Assembly: GCA_019683695.1 (NCBI GenBank)
Contig: JADGHX010000035.1
Location: 1 to 32,603, forward strand
Direction: 5' to 3'
DNA: 32,603 nucleotides
From: Steroidobacteraceae bacterium
GTDB lineage: Bacteria > Pseudomonadota > Gammaproteobacteria > Steroidobacterales > Steroidobacteraceae
The notes under the pieces are model-generated. The model made no database searches. It was given only the letters and a program-made list of their open reading frames with translations, and was not told where the DNA came from. Position numbers and translations under genes: made by a program. Positions 6,486 to 15,318 of this stretch are shown piece by piece. How positions within the stretch are numbered: the stretch's first letter is position 1; the number at the start of each line of letters is the position of its first letter.

Positions 6486-8639
6486 ATGAGCGATGTGAGC
6501 TTTACGCATGGTGCTAATGGAAAGCCCGTAGCAACGCACGCGCTCGAAGCAACATTGGCGGCAATGCAAGGGTTGTCCGGGGAATGCTTTTTTGGGTACC
6601 CGTTGATTGCGACTCCGGAAGGCAAGTATTTCATTGACGCAACTCTTGTGAGCCCAGAAAAAGGCGTCGTGCTCTTCGATCTGGTCGAAGGGACTGACGT
6701 CGGGGATTACGCGTCAAGGCAAGACGACCTCGCTAACAAGATTGAAGCGAAGCTACGATTGCACAAGGAACTCGTCCAAGGACGTCGTTTAATTCCGCCG
6801 TTGCAGGTCGTCACGTTCGTTCCGGCAATAAACGACACAGCGCGAATCAAACAAGACGATTACCCGTTAGCCAATGAGGCAAACTTGGCGGAAGTCATCG
6901 AAGGCTTTCAGTGGGAGGAAGCTACCGACGATCTATATCGGATGACGCTCTCTTCCATCGAGAGTTTGTCGTCGATACGGAAGAGCCGCTCCAAACGAGA
7001 AGTCACCAAGCCTGATTCTCGCGGCGCCAAGCTCAAGAGACTTGAGGACTCCATCGCCACGTTGGATCACCGCCAAAACCGTGCTGTCATCGAAACCGTC
7101 GATGGCGTGCAGCGCATTCGTGGTTTGGCGGGATCCGGGAAGACCATCGTGCTCGCGTTGAAAGCCGCATATCTTCATACGCAGCATTCAGACTGGCGAA
7201 TTGCGGTCACGTTCAATACTCGTTCGTTGAAGGGTCAGTTCAAGCGGCTCATCAACAACTTCTGTATCGAGCAGAGTGGGGAGGAACCGGATTGGACAAA
7301 GATTCGCATCGTCAATGCCTGGGGGGCGCCCGGCGGTAGCGAGCGGGACGGGATCTATTATGAATTTTGTCGCGCAACGGGACAGGAGTTTTATGATTTT
7401 CGGGCCGCCAGCCATCGCTTCGGAGGTAGTGACAAGGCGTTCGATGGAGCTTGTCAAGCCGCACTACGTTCGTCATGTTCGGTCGAGCTCTACGATGCTC
7501 TTCTGGTAGATGAGGCGCAAGATTTTGCGCCGAGCTTCTTGCGTCTGTGTTACGCGATGCTCAAGGTGCCGAAGCGGCTCGTCTACGCGTATGACGAGCT
7601 GCAAAACCTTTCCGGTACATCACTGCCACCTCCGGAAGAGATCTTCGGTTCCGATAATGAAGGCCGACCGCTTGTTTCACTTGGCGATGACCGACGCCGT
7701 GACGTGATCCTGCAGAAGTGTTACCGCAATTCGCGTCCAGTCCTCGTGACTGCGCACGCTTTGGGCTTCGGAATCTATCGGGAACGACCGAGAGGTGCAG
7801 AAACGGGTCTGGTACAGATGTTCGATCAACCCGCCTTGTGGGAAGAGATCGGATATCGAGTTCGCGCGGGCAACTTGGCAAAAGGGGAGCACGTCGTCCT
7901 CGAGCGCACGAACGAAACGAGCCCCGGATTCCTTGCGGATCATTCACCCATTGACGATCTGGTCTTGTTCCTGAAGTTCGCGAATGAGGCTGAGCAAAAC
8001 GCGTGGCTGGTTGAGCAGATCAAGACGAATCTCCAGAAAGAAGAGCTGCGCTACGACGACATCATTGTTATTCATCCAGACCCTATCTCGGCGCGCGAGC
8101 GTCTAGGGCCAATCCGCAAAGCGCTCTTCGATTGTGGCATTCAGAATCACCTTGCTGGTGTCGATACCGTGGCCGACGTGTTTTTCAAGAGTGAAACGCC
8201 CTCTGTCACCTTCACGGGGATCTACAGAGCGAAGGGTAACGAAGCGGGCATGGTATATGTGATCAACGCACAGGAGTGCGATGGAACTGGTGCCGGATTG
8301 GCTAGCTTGCGCAATCGCTTGTTCACGGCTATTACTCGGAGCAAGGCGTGGGTCCGGGTGATTGGCCACGGTCCCGGCATGGCGCGTCTCATTGAGGAGT
8401 TCAATCAGCTAAAGCGTCACGATTTTACCCTCAGTTTCGCGTACCCGCCTGATGAAGTACTTGCGAAGCTAAGAATCGTCCATCGCGACCTTTCGCCTCA
8501 TGAGAAGCAGCGTCTTGAGCAAAAGAAGGGCCGCGCAATCGAGTTGGCTGACGCCTTGGAGCGAGGAGAACTTACGCCCGAGGATCTTGATGCGGACACC
8601 AAGCTGAAGCTCCTCCGATTGCTCGGGGGTGGCAAATGA
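6486..8639 (+). CDS. SF1 (UvrD/Rep-like) helicase with NERD-like N-terminus
   Basis: A 717-residue protein. Residues about 30-110 resemble a nuclease-related (NERD, PD-(D/E)XK-like) domain: GECFFGYPLI, FIDATLVSPEKGVVLFDLVEG. However, the usual catalytic lysine after the second acid appears to be V67. SF1 helicase motifs follow in order: Q-like LDHRQNRAV (193-201), Walker A GLAGSGKT (213-220), Walker B LLVDEAQDF (339-347), motif III YAYDELQNL (368-376), motif IV KCYRNSR (411-417), motif V-like YRAKGNEAGMVYVI (580-593), and motif VI RLFTAITRSK (611-620). It should hydrolyse ATP and translocate on nucleic acid in the cytoplasm. GGAG sits 7 bases before the ATG. The stop overlaps the next gene by ATGA, implying a coupled pair. 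Genomic neighbours suggest a defence role; that is inference. Confidence 0.9.
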   Translation: MSDVSFTHGANGKPVATHALEATLAAMQGLSGECFFGYPLIATPEGKYFIDATLVSPEKGVVLFDLVEGTDVGDYASRQDDLANKIEAKLRLHKELVQGRRLIPPLQVVTFVPAINDTARIKQDDYPLANEANLAEVIEGFQWEEATDDLYRMTLSSIESLSSIRKSRSKREVTKPDSRGAKLKRLEDSIATLDHRQNRAVIETVDGVQRIRGLAGSGKTIVLALKAAYLHTQHSDWRIAVTFNTRSLKGQFKRLINNFCIEQSGEEPDWTKIRIVNAWGAPGGSERDGIYYEFCRATGQEFYDFRAASHRFGGSDKAFDGACQAALRSSCSVELYDALLVDEAQDFAPSFLRLCYAMLKVPKRLVYAYDELQNLSGTSLPPPEEIFGSDNEGRPLVSLGDDRRRDVILQKCYRNSRPVLVTAHALGFGIYRERPRGAETGLVQMFDQPALWEEIGYRVRAGNLAKGEHVVLERTNETSPGFLADHSPIDDLVLFLKFANEAEQNAWLVEQIKTNLQKEELRYDDIIVIHPDPISARERLGPIRKALFDCGIQNHLAGVDTVADVFFKSETPSVTFTGIYRAKGNEAGMVYVINAQECDGTGAGLASLRNRLFTAITRSKAWVRVIGHGPGMARLIEEFNQLKRHDFTLSFAYPPDEVLAKLRIVHRDLSPHEKQRLEQKKGRAIELADALERGELTPEDLDADTKLKLLRLLGGGK

Positions 8640-9346
8640 CGGCACCTCGTTGCGCGCAACTTCTCAAGAAAGACTTGGAGGAGTTGCTCTCAAAATTAAT
8701 CGAGTGTGGGATTGCCGACGATCAGAACTTCCCAATCGTGAGACAAGTACCAACCAAAGGCTGGGAGGTCTCGTTCGACGGAGCTGAACATGTGTCGATT
8801 GTGCTGGGTGACATCGATTATAGCGAGGCCCATGGTGAGCTATCTAAGAGGAGGTCATACACCGCCAAGCTGATCGATGGAGGCATCCTTCAAATGATGT
8901 ATCTCCTAGAAGGAGAGCGGCTGATCAGGCATCGTTTGGCCTACTACCCATCTCCGAGCCTTCGACCGTTTCAGGAGGATCCGGAAGTGTACTTTCGGGA
9001 CGAGCTCTTCCTAGACATTGTGTCGAGACAAATGGTGCCTTTCCCGCTGCGATTCGACTTCGACGAAGGCGCTGCTAAGGATGTAGAGCATCCTCGATGT
9101 CATCTCACATTGGGCGATATCAAGAGCTGCCGCATTCCCGTTTCCGCCCCGCTGACTCCGCGCTGGTTCATCGAGTTCGTACTGCACAACTTCTATCAAA
9201 CTGAGAAGCATGACTTCGTCACGCGATTGCCCGATCACCGTTTTTGCTTTCCGCGGTCGCTCACAGACAACGAAGCGCGCCTGATCCACGTCATCGTGCC
9301 ACAGCTATCAATGGTCCCCATTCTGTCCGGGGCGAGCACGAGCTGA
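8636..9346 (+). CDS. DUF2290-family protein, partner of the helicase
   Basis: A 236-residue soluble protein. The hallmark block is HPRCHLTLG (152-160) followed by CRIPVSAPLTPRWFIEF (165-181) and HNFY (184-187), with PFPLRFDFD just before. I recognise this as DUF2290, a family often encoded next to helicases. No catalytic motif of a known enzyme is evident; conserved His, Cys and Arg in the block could form a binding or active site. Its ATG overlaps the helicase stop (ATGA, 8636-8639), and a GGGGGTGG ribosome site lies inside the helicase 3' end, so the two are almost certainly co-translated. Its activity is unknown. The family call is from memory of the motif, not a search. Confidence 0.75.
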   Translation: MTAPRCAQLLKKDLEELLSKLIECGIADDQNFPIVRQVPTKGWEVSFDGAEHVSIVLGDIDYSEAHGELSKRRSYTAKLIDGGILQMMYLLEGERLIRHRLAYYPSPSLRPFQEDPEVYFRDELFLDIVSRQMVPFPLRFDFDEGAAKDVEHPRCHLTLGDIKSCRIPVSAPLTPRWFIEFVLHNFYQTEKHDFVTRLPDHRFCFPRSLTDNEARLIHVIVPQLSMVPILSGASTS

Positions 9347-9488
9347 AGCGGCCTCAACCGGTGCAGTTCATCGTGGGTAAGTTTCAGGTGGTCACAAGTG
9401 GAGGAGTTTGGGTCGCCGTCGGCCGCTGGGTTTGCTCGCCGAGAAGCGGTCGCTTCGCATGATACACTGATTAGTCTCGCGGGCTGTG

Positions 9489-9659
9489 ATGACAGCTCGC
9501 GCAACGTTTGACAAGAAGCAATTGATACCGACGACAAAGGAAGCTATCCACACAGCCCTGATTATCGACGAGCCCTGGATCGACTATATCTTTCGAGGCG
9601 AGAAGACTTGGGAAATGCGTGCTCGACCAACTCACAAGCGGGGCCGCATTGGGCGGTAG
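9489..9659 (+). pseudogene. ASCH-domain protein, truncated at the IS256 junction
   Basis: The ATG at 9489 opens a 56-codon frame containing ALIIDEPWIDYIFRGEKTWEMR followed by RPTHKRGRIG, the N-terminal signature of an ASCH domain (a PUA-like RNA or modified-base binding fold). The homology stops at about 9651 and a TAG occurs at 9657, near the left edge of the IS256-family element. A complete ASCH domain needs roughly 110-140 residues, so this is a 5' remnant. It lies 142 bp after the DUF2290 gene on the same strand and may once have belonged to the same locus. It is too short for routine gene callers. The region 9347-9488 between them shows only a weak TGATACACT -10-like box near 9462. Confidence 0.7.
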
Positions 9660-10731
9660 TGCAACGAATCCTTCGCTCTTTCTTGGCAGTGACTCGGTCC
9701 GGTCGTCTGATCTGCGGCAGTTTTCTCTACAATTCCCGTGCAGCGGCGAAGCCGTAGTGCAGTCTGACCGGCCGAAGGCCGGGCAGAAGTGACTTCATCA
9801 GGCCGCCTCCTGCTTCGCGGGATTCAACAGCGTCTCCATCACAAAGTAGCGTCGCTTGCCCCACCTGGTTGAAGCGATGTGTCTCAGTCTCGCCGCAACC
9901 AGCATCAACGCCGAGTGGCCATCCGGAAATGCTCCGACCACTCGGGTCCGCCGCCGGATCTCACGGATGATCCGTTCGAGCGGATTATTCGTTCTAAGCT
10001 GGCGCCAGTGCGTCGATGGATACGCATCGTAGGTCAGCGTCTCACCGATCTTCTGCTCCACGAGCTCCGCTGCAGTCTTGAGCTTCATCGCCTTCAGTCG
10101 GGCGACGACCTCTTTAGCCTTCGCCGCTGCAGCCTTGCGATCTTCCTGGGCGTGGATCGCCTTGAGCATACGCGCCACCTCGGCCACCTTGCCGTTCGGC
10201 ACATGGCTGAACGCATTGCGATAAAAGTGAAACCACACAGCGCTGCCAATCGGTCTTCGGAAAGACTTCGCCTGCCGCTTCCACAAGCCCTCTGCAGGCA
10301 TCGGAGACGATCAGTCGTACGCCCCTGAGGCCGCGATCCTTCAGGTGACGCAGAAAGCCGCGCCAGCCTTCCAGATCTTCCTTTTCTCCCTCGGCCACAC
10401 CCAGAATCTGCCGGAATCCATCGGTGCCGATGCCGATCGCCACCAACACCGAGACGTTGCGCACTTCCCCCGCCCAGCTTCTCTTGAGAATCACTCCGTC
10501 CAGGTACAGGTACGAAAACTCTCCCTCGATCTTCCGATTGCGCCAGGCCTCGATATGGCGGTAGATCTTCTGGTTCAGCCTCGAGACCGTCCCTGAGCTC
10601 ACCCGCGTGCCCCACAGCGCTTCGGTGATGTCCTCGACTCGGCGCACCGATACCCCCGCCAGGTACATCTCCACGAGCGCTTCCTTCACCGAGAACTCGC
10701 GCCGACGATAGCGCTCGATGATACCGCGCAG
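9660..10731 (-). mobile_element. Truncated IS256-family insertion sequence
   Basis: The element is defined by the IS256-type transposase remnant at 9798-10731 plus about 140 bp of 3' flank. The left edge is placed where the ASCH homology ends; the exact end and any target duplication cannot be seen. The right (transposase 5') side is cut at about 10731, where it abuts the lipoprotein gene, so no second terminal repeat is present to define the ends. It can no longer transpose by itself. Confidence 0.7.
9798..10731 (-). pseudogene. IS256-family (Transposase_mut) transposase, truncated and frameshifted
   Basis: On the minus strand the remnant begins in RGIIERYRRREFSVKEALVE, followed by MYLAGVSVRRVEDI, the middle of an IS256/Mutator-type transposase. 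DDE residues are visible: D in YLYLDGV, D in LIVSDACRGL, and E in NPLERIIREIRRR. The frame breaks after TDWQRCVV at about 10230-10232, where one extra base in a short T-run (A-run on the plus strand) shifts it. Restored, the protein continues HFYRNAFSHVP to the stop at 9798. About 80-110 N-terminal residues (the DNA-binding part) are missing. The gene is inactive on two counts, although the indel alone could be an error. Confidence 0.87.
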
Positions 10732-11481
10732 TCATTTGCACGGCGCGCGCCATTCGTCCAGTTTCATGAGCACGTACTCCATCATCTGGTTTCGGACAGA
10801 AAGGTTCGCTTCCGTCGTGTAGAAGGTACCTGTGAGCTCGCCCGCCTCGACACTCGAAATGCAGCTGCTCTCAGCGCCCTGTATGTGCATGCGAGAGCAC
10901 GTGGCAATCCAGAAGTCCTTATCCAGATGCGTGTCTCGCCGCTGTTCGTCAGGACGCTTCGTAACGACCATCCAGGTACCTCCGGCAATTGGATAGATGC
11001 GCCAGAACGATGTACCCGGTATTGGTTCGATAACGCGCGCGGAGTAATCGCCGAGCCCGTACCAGATATCGTAGTGCATGTTCTGACTATTACGGTCATC
11101 CCGTGCAATTTCGGCCGGTGTCCTCCAGAAAACGCTCACCAGAGCGTCCTTCCTCGGACGACCATACACATCGTGCGGGACGCGAAATCCCGGAATGGCT
11201 TGCTCGAGTTCCGCGGTGGAGAATTGCAGCCGCAACGTGCGGTTTGATACGGGCTGACTGATACCCGGGAACGGCGACGCATGAATGAGTTCCGCGTTCC
11301 AGAGCGGAATCCGGTAACACCGCTCACCCAGACTGAGCTGCACCTTCCCATCCACAATCTGCTCACCATCAGTGCACGCCGCCAGCAGGCACGAACCGGC
11401 CACCACTGCGGCCCAATGCACTAAGGATTTGTGTCGCAACCCGGGCACCACACAAACCGAAAGTACTGAACACCTCGACAT
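10732..11481 (-). CDS. Hypothetical lipoprotein
   Basis: A 249-residue protein with an N-terminal hydrophobic stretch and a lipobox LAAC at residues 33-36, so C36 would be lipidated and the protein anchored in the cell envelope. The first ATG gives a long n-region; a start at an internal GTG or TTG would give a more normal signal. The mature part contains CYRIPLWNAELIHASPFPG and IPGTSFWRIYPIAGGTWMVV, with four further cysteines, and matches no family I recognise. The stop codon lies directly on the junction with the IS256 remnant, so the true C-terminus may have been lost or replaced. No operon partner is obvious. Confidence 0.72.
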   Translation of the reverse strand: MSRCSVLSVCVVPGLRHKSLVHWAAVVAGSCLLAACTDGEQIVDGKVQLSLGERCYRIPLWNAELIHASPFPGISQPVSNRTLRLQFSTAELEQAIPGFRVPHDVYGRPRKDALVSVFWRTPAEIARDDRNSQNMHYDIWYGLGDYSARVIEPIPGTSFWRIYPIAGGTWMVVTKRPDEQRRDTHLDKDFWIATCSRMHIQGAESSCISSVEAGELTGTFYTTEANLSVRNQMMEYVLMKLDEWRAPCK

Positions 11482-11547
11482 GATAGTCGGTAATCTGCCG
11501 CGGAAAGAGGAGCGAAATTCGCCGTCCCATTCGTCTGGCCGCGTGCC

Positions 11548-12492
11548 TCACAACGCCCGGCGCCGCCACTCGGAGGGTGTTGCGTGCATCTTGCGGGCGA
11601 AGACACGCCCGAAATGCGACAGGTCGTTGAAGCCACAGCCGAACGCGATCGCGCTGATCGAGCGGTCCGCGGCCTCCGGCGCCGCGAGGAGGCGTGCCGC
11701 CTGACGCACGCGCTCGTCGAACACACGACGCATGACCGTCTCACCGTGCGCGGCGAACACTCGCGCCAGCGCGCGGCTCGACACGCCGACCGCGCGCGCG
11801 ATGACGGCCGGCGTCAGATCGGGGTTGCCGAACTCCAGGGCGATGATGCGGCAGGCGCTGGCGTAGATCGCGGCGCGTGCCGCCTCCGAGGGCGAGCGGC
11901 CAGGGCGGTGCGACTCGTCGAGCAGCTCGCCCAACAATTCGACGGATTGTCGCGCGAAGATCTCCTTCGCGGTCGCGGAGAGCTGGTCGGCGACGGCAAC
12001 GCCCGCGGCCAGGTGGCGTGCCCAAAGTTGGGCGAGCGGATGGCCGCGCAGGACGGCGCCGGCGAGCGCTTCCGGTCGCGCGACCCGCCCGTCGAGCCAG
12101 TGAACCGGCAGGGTCACCACCAGGTGCCGCCAGCGTCGCTCGAGATCAAACGTGAACGGGTGTCGGCTGTCGGTGATGAAGACGTCGCCCGGGCGCAGTG
12201 CGATCGTCTCGCCGCGACGGGTGAGTCGGGCCTCGCCGTCGACATGGACGCAGGCCGCGTAGACGTGGTCGGTGGCGCGCGCGATGTGCGCGCGAGTGTG
12301 TGACGCCAGCACCCCCATCCCGGACACCTGTGCGACCCCGAGCGCGCCGATGGCGTGCGCCCGAATTTCACCGTGCACCGAATGCGCGCCGGACGGCTCG
12401 ATCCGGATCGGCGTAACGTGGCGGCTCACGAGATCGGCCCAGAACTCCACGCGCTCCCGTTCGGGGACGCTGTCCGTCGTCACCGATATCAT
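11548..12492 (-). CDS. AraC-family transcriptional regulator
   Basis: The start at 12492 (MISVTTDSVPERERVEFW) gives 314 residues; the frame stays open further upstream to 12651, but that part overlaps the divergent promoter. The N-terminal domain is of the AraC_binding_2 type (ERERVEFWADLVSRHV, GEIRAHAIGALGVAQV, RPGDVFITDS). The C-terminal AraC double helix-turn-helix runs from about residue 215: LTPAVIARAVGVSSRALARVF, then SISAIAFGCGFNDLSHFGRVF. It should bind DNA in response to a small ligand. It is divergent from the DUF4440 gene (100 bp between the starts), the likely regulated target and autoregulatory region. Confidence 0.88.
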   Translation of the reverse strand: MISVTTDSVPERERVEFWADLVSRHVTPIRIEPSGAHSVHGEIRAHAIGALGVAQVSGMGVLASHTRAHIARATDHVYAACVHVDGEARLTRRGETIALRPGDVFITDSRHPFTFDLERRWRHLVVTLPVHWLDGRVARPEALAGAVLRGHPLAQLWARHLAAGVAVADQLSATAKEIFARQSVELLGELLDESHRPGRSPSEAARAAIYASACRIIALEFGNPDLTPAVIARAVGVSSRALARVFAAHGETVMRRVFDERVRQAARLLAAPEAADRSISAIAFGCGFNDLSHFGRVFARKMHATPSEWRRRAL

Positions 12493-12592
12493 TGGTGTCA
12501 CCCTCGGTCGAACGGCCAGGCGCGCACAGCCTAGCGAAGCCGCGGCGCGGCGGCTAGCGTGGTGGCCGACGTCTTCGGTTGAGGGTATCTCC

Positions 12593-13063
12593 ATGCGGCG
12601 GCTCGTCGCACTGTTGCTTATCTTCGGCACGCTTCCGGGAGCGACTGTCATGGCACAAAGTCACGACACGGTTCAGGAGCACGTACGCTCTCTCGACGAC
12701 CAGGAGCGACTCGCGGCCCTGCAGCGCGACACCGCGGCGCTGGAGCGGCTGTGGTCCGACGAGTTTGTGGTCAACGCGCCGAACAATCAGGTCGTAGTCG
12801 GCCGGCGCGCCGTCCTCGACACCTTCGTGCGCGCGGGTGTCATCAACTTCTCGACGTTCGAGCGGCAGATCGAATTCATCCAGGTCGACGGACCGTACGT
12901 CATCATCATGGGGCTCGAGACGGTCGTCCCACTCGCCGACGCGCCGAGCGCCGGCCTCGCCGCGGGTCGCGCTGTGAAGCGGCGCTTCACGAACATCTGG
13001 CGGAACGAGGGCGGGACGTGGCGGCTCTACATACGCCACGCGAACGTGATCCCGGCACGCTGA
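12593..13063 (+). CDS. Secreted SnoaL/DUF4440 (NTF2-like) protein
   Basis: A 156-residue protein from the ATG at 12593. Residues about 1-21 form a signal peptide ending ATVMAQS. The rest is a DUF4440/SnoaL-like NTF2 fold: DQERLAALQRDTAALERLW, DEFVVNAPNNQVVVGR, then FERQIEFIQVDGPYVIIMG and KRRFTNIWRNEGGTWRLY. The family includes ketosteroid-isomerase-like proteins and small periplasmic proteins, but most members have no known reaction. The signal sequence puts it in the periplasm. It is divergent from the AraC regulator. From 13064 to 13228 I see nothing coding. Confidence 0.86.
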   Translation: MRRLVALLLIFGTLPGATVMAQSHDTVQEHVRSLDDQERLAALQRDTAALERLWSDEFVVNAPNNQVVVGRRAVLDTFVRAGVINFSTFERQIEFIQVDGPYVIIMGLETVVPLADAPSAGLAAGRAVKRRFTNIWRNEGGTWRLYIRHANVIPAR

Positions 13064-13228
13064 CCGGGAGGTTGGGGTATCTGACGACGACGGTTGGCGT
13101 CGCCGAACACCTCACCCACGAAGCCGGCGTCTCGTTGTGGAGCAGGGCGGAAACTGGGTGAGTGGAACGGCGTGGCGGTGGCCAGCGATCCCTCGGAGGT
13201 AACGAGCGTCGATACAGGGACGGTACAG

Positions 13229-14169
13229 CTACGATCTCTTCTTCGACCGCGCGCGTCGCGTCGTTCCATCTGCCGATCTGCCTGGAAGCAGATGCGCGCT
13301 CATGAAATCTACGAAGACGCGGAGCTTCGGTGCGACACTGCGGCCCGACGGCCAGAGCAGGTGAAAGGACCCCGTGTGTTCGACGTACTGCTCGAGCACT
13401 GGCTTGAGCTTCCCCTCGCTGAGCTGTGCTCTGATCGCGAAATCCGGGAGGCAGGCGATGCCCAGGTTCTGCTCGGCCATCGAGACGAGCGGCTCGATCG
13501 AGTTTGCAATCGCAACAGCGTGTAGCGTGAGGTCGATGCCTTCATCACCGCGCGGTAGTGGCCAGCGCTCGAACTTCCCGCTGTTTGCGAATCTATGAAG
13601 CAGGCATGCGTGTTTCGTGAGATCTTCAGGCGTGCGGGGTGTGCCGTGGCGCGCGAGGTAGTCCGGCGAGGCGACTAGCATCAGATGGAATTCACCAAGT
13701 CGCCTGCCTGTCAGACGTGAGTCCGTCATCGCGCTAGACCGGATGACGGCATCGAAACCTTCGTAGATCACATCCACGAGCCGGTCGGTGAACTCGAGAT
13801 CGAGCTGCACCTCTGGATAGGCGCGCATGAACGCATTCAACGCCGGCATCATCAGCATGCCGGCGACGGGGAGGCTGACACGCAGCTTGCCGCGCGGCAC
13901 GGCGCGCCTCTGTGCGAACTCGATCTCGCTGCTTCGAGCTCACTGAGAATGCGTCGGCTACGTTCGAGGAACGACTCGCCTTCGGCTGTGAGGCTCACGC
14001 TTCGTGTCGAGCGATGGAAGAGTCGCACACCGAGCTCGCTTTCCAGGCGCGCGATCGTCTTGCCCACCGCTGAGGCCGAAATTCCAAGCTCGTTGCCTGC
14101 AGCCGTAAAGCTGCGCGTCTGTGCGGCACGTACGAATGCTCTGATCGAGCGGACGCTGTCCGTTGGCAT
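13229..14169 (-). pseudogene. LysR-family regulator, one-base frameshift
   Basis: The start at 14169 gives MPTDSVRSIRAFVRAAQTRS, a LysR helix-turn-helix (FTAAGNELGISASAVGKTIA, LESELGVRLFHRSTR). At about 13923 one base is missing. The frame then resumes as EFAQRRAVPRGKLRVSLP and continues through the LysR substrate-binding domain (DRLVDVIYEGFDAVIR, AIANSIEPLVSMAEQNLGI) to 13229. Joined, it is about 313 residues, normal for the family, in the subgroup often regulating divergent oxidoreductases or hydrolases. As written, the DNA-binding and effector domains are separate. It is divergent from the polysaccharide deacetylase gene (116 bp between starts), its likely target. Confidence 0.85.
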
Positions 14170-14285
14170 GATGATTGTGGACTGAATGTCCGAAGTGTTT
14201 GGACGCCTGGCGCATTTTCGTCGGCATCCAGCGTCGTTAGGCTTGATCCATATCAACGCAGCGACAAACGCTGGAAGACGATCCG

Positions 14286-15159
14286 ATGAACAATGAACTT
14301 TACAACTATTCACCTATCGTTGAACGCCCAAGACTCGCGTGGCCGAACGGCGCGCGCGTCGCGTTCTACGTCGGCCTGAACGTCGAGCATTTTGCAGTCG
14401 ACAAGCCCTCAACGAGTATCTGGGCTGGAACATCGCATCTCATCCCGGATCCACTCAACTACGGCTGGCGTGATTATGGCGTGAGAGTAGGGATCTGGCG
14501 CTTGATGGACGCGCTCGATCGCTATGGTGTGCGCGCCTCCGTACTTCTGAATTCCGAGGTGGCCCACCACTATCCCCATATCATTCGCGCAGGCAATGAG
14601 CGCAACTGGGCGTGGCTCGCTCATGGGCAGAGCAACTCCGTCCTGCATACGGACATGACAGTGGCGCAGGAACGTGAAGTGCTCGAGAACATCGTCAATA
14701 CGATCACCAGGGGCAACCGGTCAGAAGCCTAAGGGCTGGATGGGGCCAGGGTTGACCGAGACTTTCGAAACACCACGGTTATTGAAGGAGCTGGGCTTGA
14801 CGTACGTCCTCGACTGGACCGCCGACGACCAACCATTTGCACTCAACGTCCTTGGCATGATCTCCGTACCGTATTCTGTCGAGCTGAACGACATCATGTT
14901 GTTCGTGGCTAAGAGTACGTCGGGCGAAGCGTTCTATCGCACCGTGGTCGATCAATTCGATCAGCTATACGAGGAGGGCGCACAGTCCGGGCGCGTCATG
15001 GCGCTTGCACTGCATCCGTTCGTTGTGGGTCAGGCGTTTCGACACAAATACGTGGCGAAAGCACTCGAGTATGTGACCTCGCACAAGGAGGTTTGGGTAA
15101 CGACCAGCGACGAAATCGCTGCGCACTACCTGAAGTCCACCCAAGGCCAAGGTGGCTGA
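14286..15159 (+). pseudogene. Polysaccharide deacetylase (PuuE/allantoinase-like), frameshifted
   Basis: The first part (14286 to about 14710) encodes WPNGARVAFYVGLNVEHF, DYGVRVGIWRLMDALDRYGV, RASVLLNSEVAHHYPHI and AHGQSNS, the NodB-like deacetylase fold of the PuuE/allantoinase subgroup. In a run of four G at 14710-14713 the frame shifts by one base. It then continues ATGQKPKGWMGPGLTET, LKELGLTYVLDWTADDQP, and LALHPFVVGQAFRHKY, ending at 15159. Joined, it is about 290 residues, the normal length. The family acts on C-N bonds of sugars or ureides; the substrate is not deducible. The homopolymer position makes a sequencing error quite possible. It is divergent from the LysR gene. Between 15160 and 15318 I see nothing. 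Confidence 0.83.
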
Positions 15160-15318
15160 GTTGCTACCTCTCTGCGATTGAGGTGTGATCAACAGCAGCC
15201 TACGCTCGCGTGACGAAATCGCCGATCAGCATTCTTGCGGAAGAGATCTTCGAGCGCGGGCCAGAGATCGGGAATGAGAGAGCGGACAGTCAGGCGCAAA
15301 GGCGCCAGCGGCTCGTTC

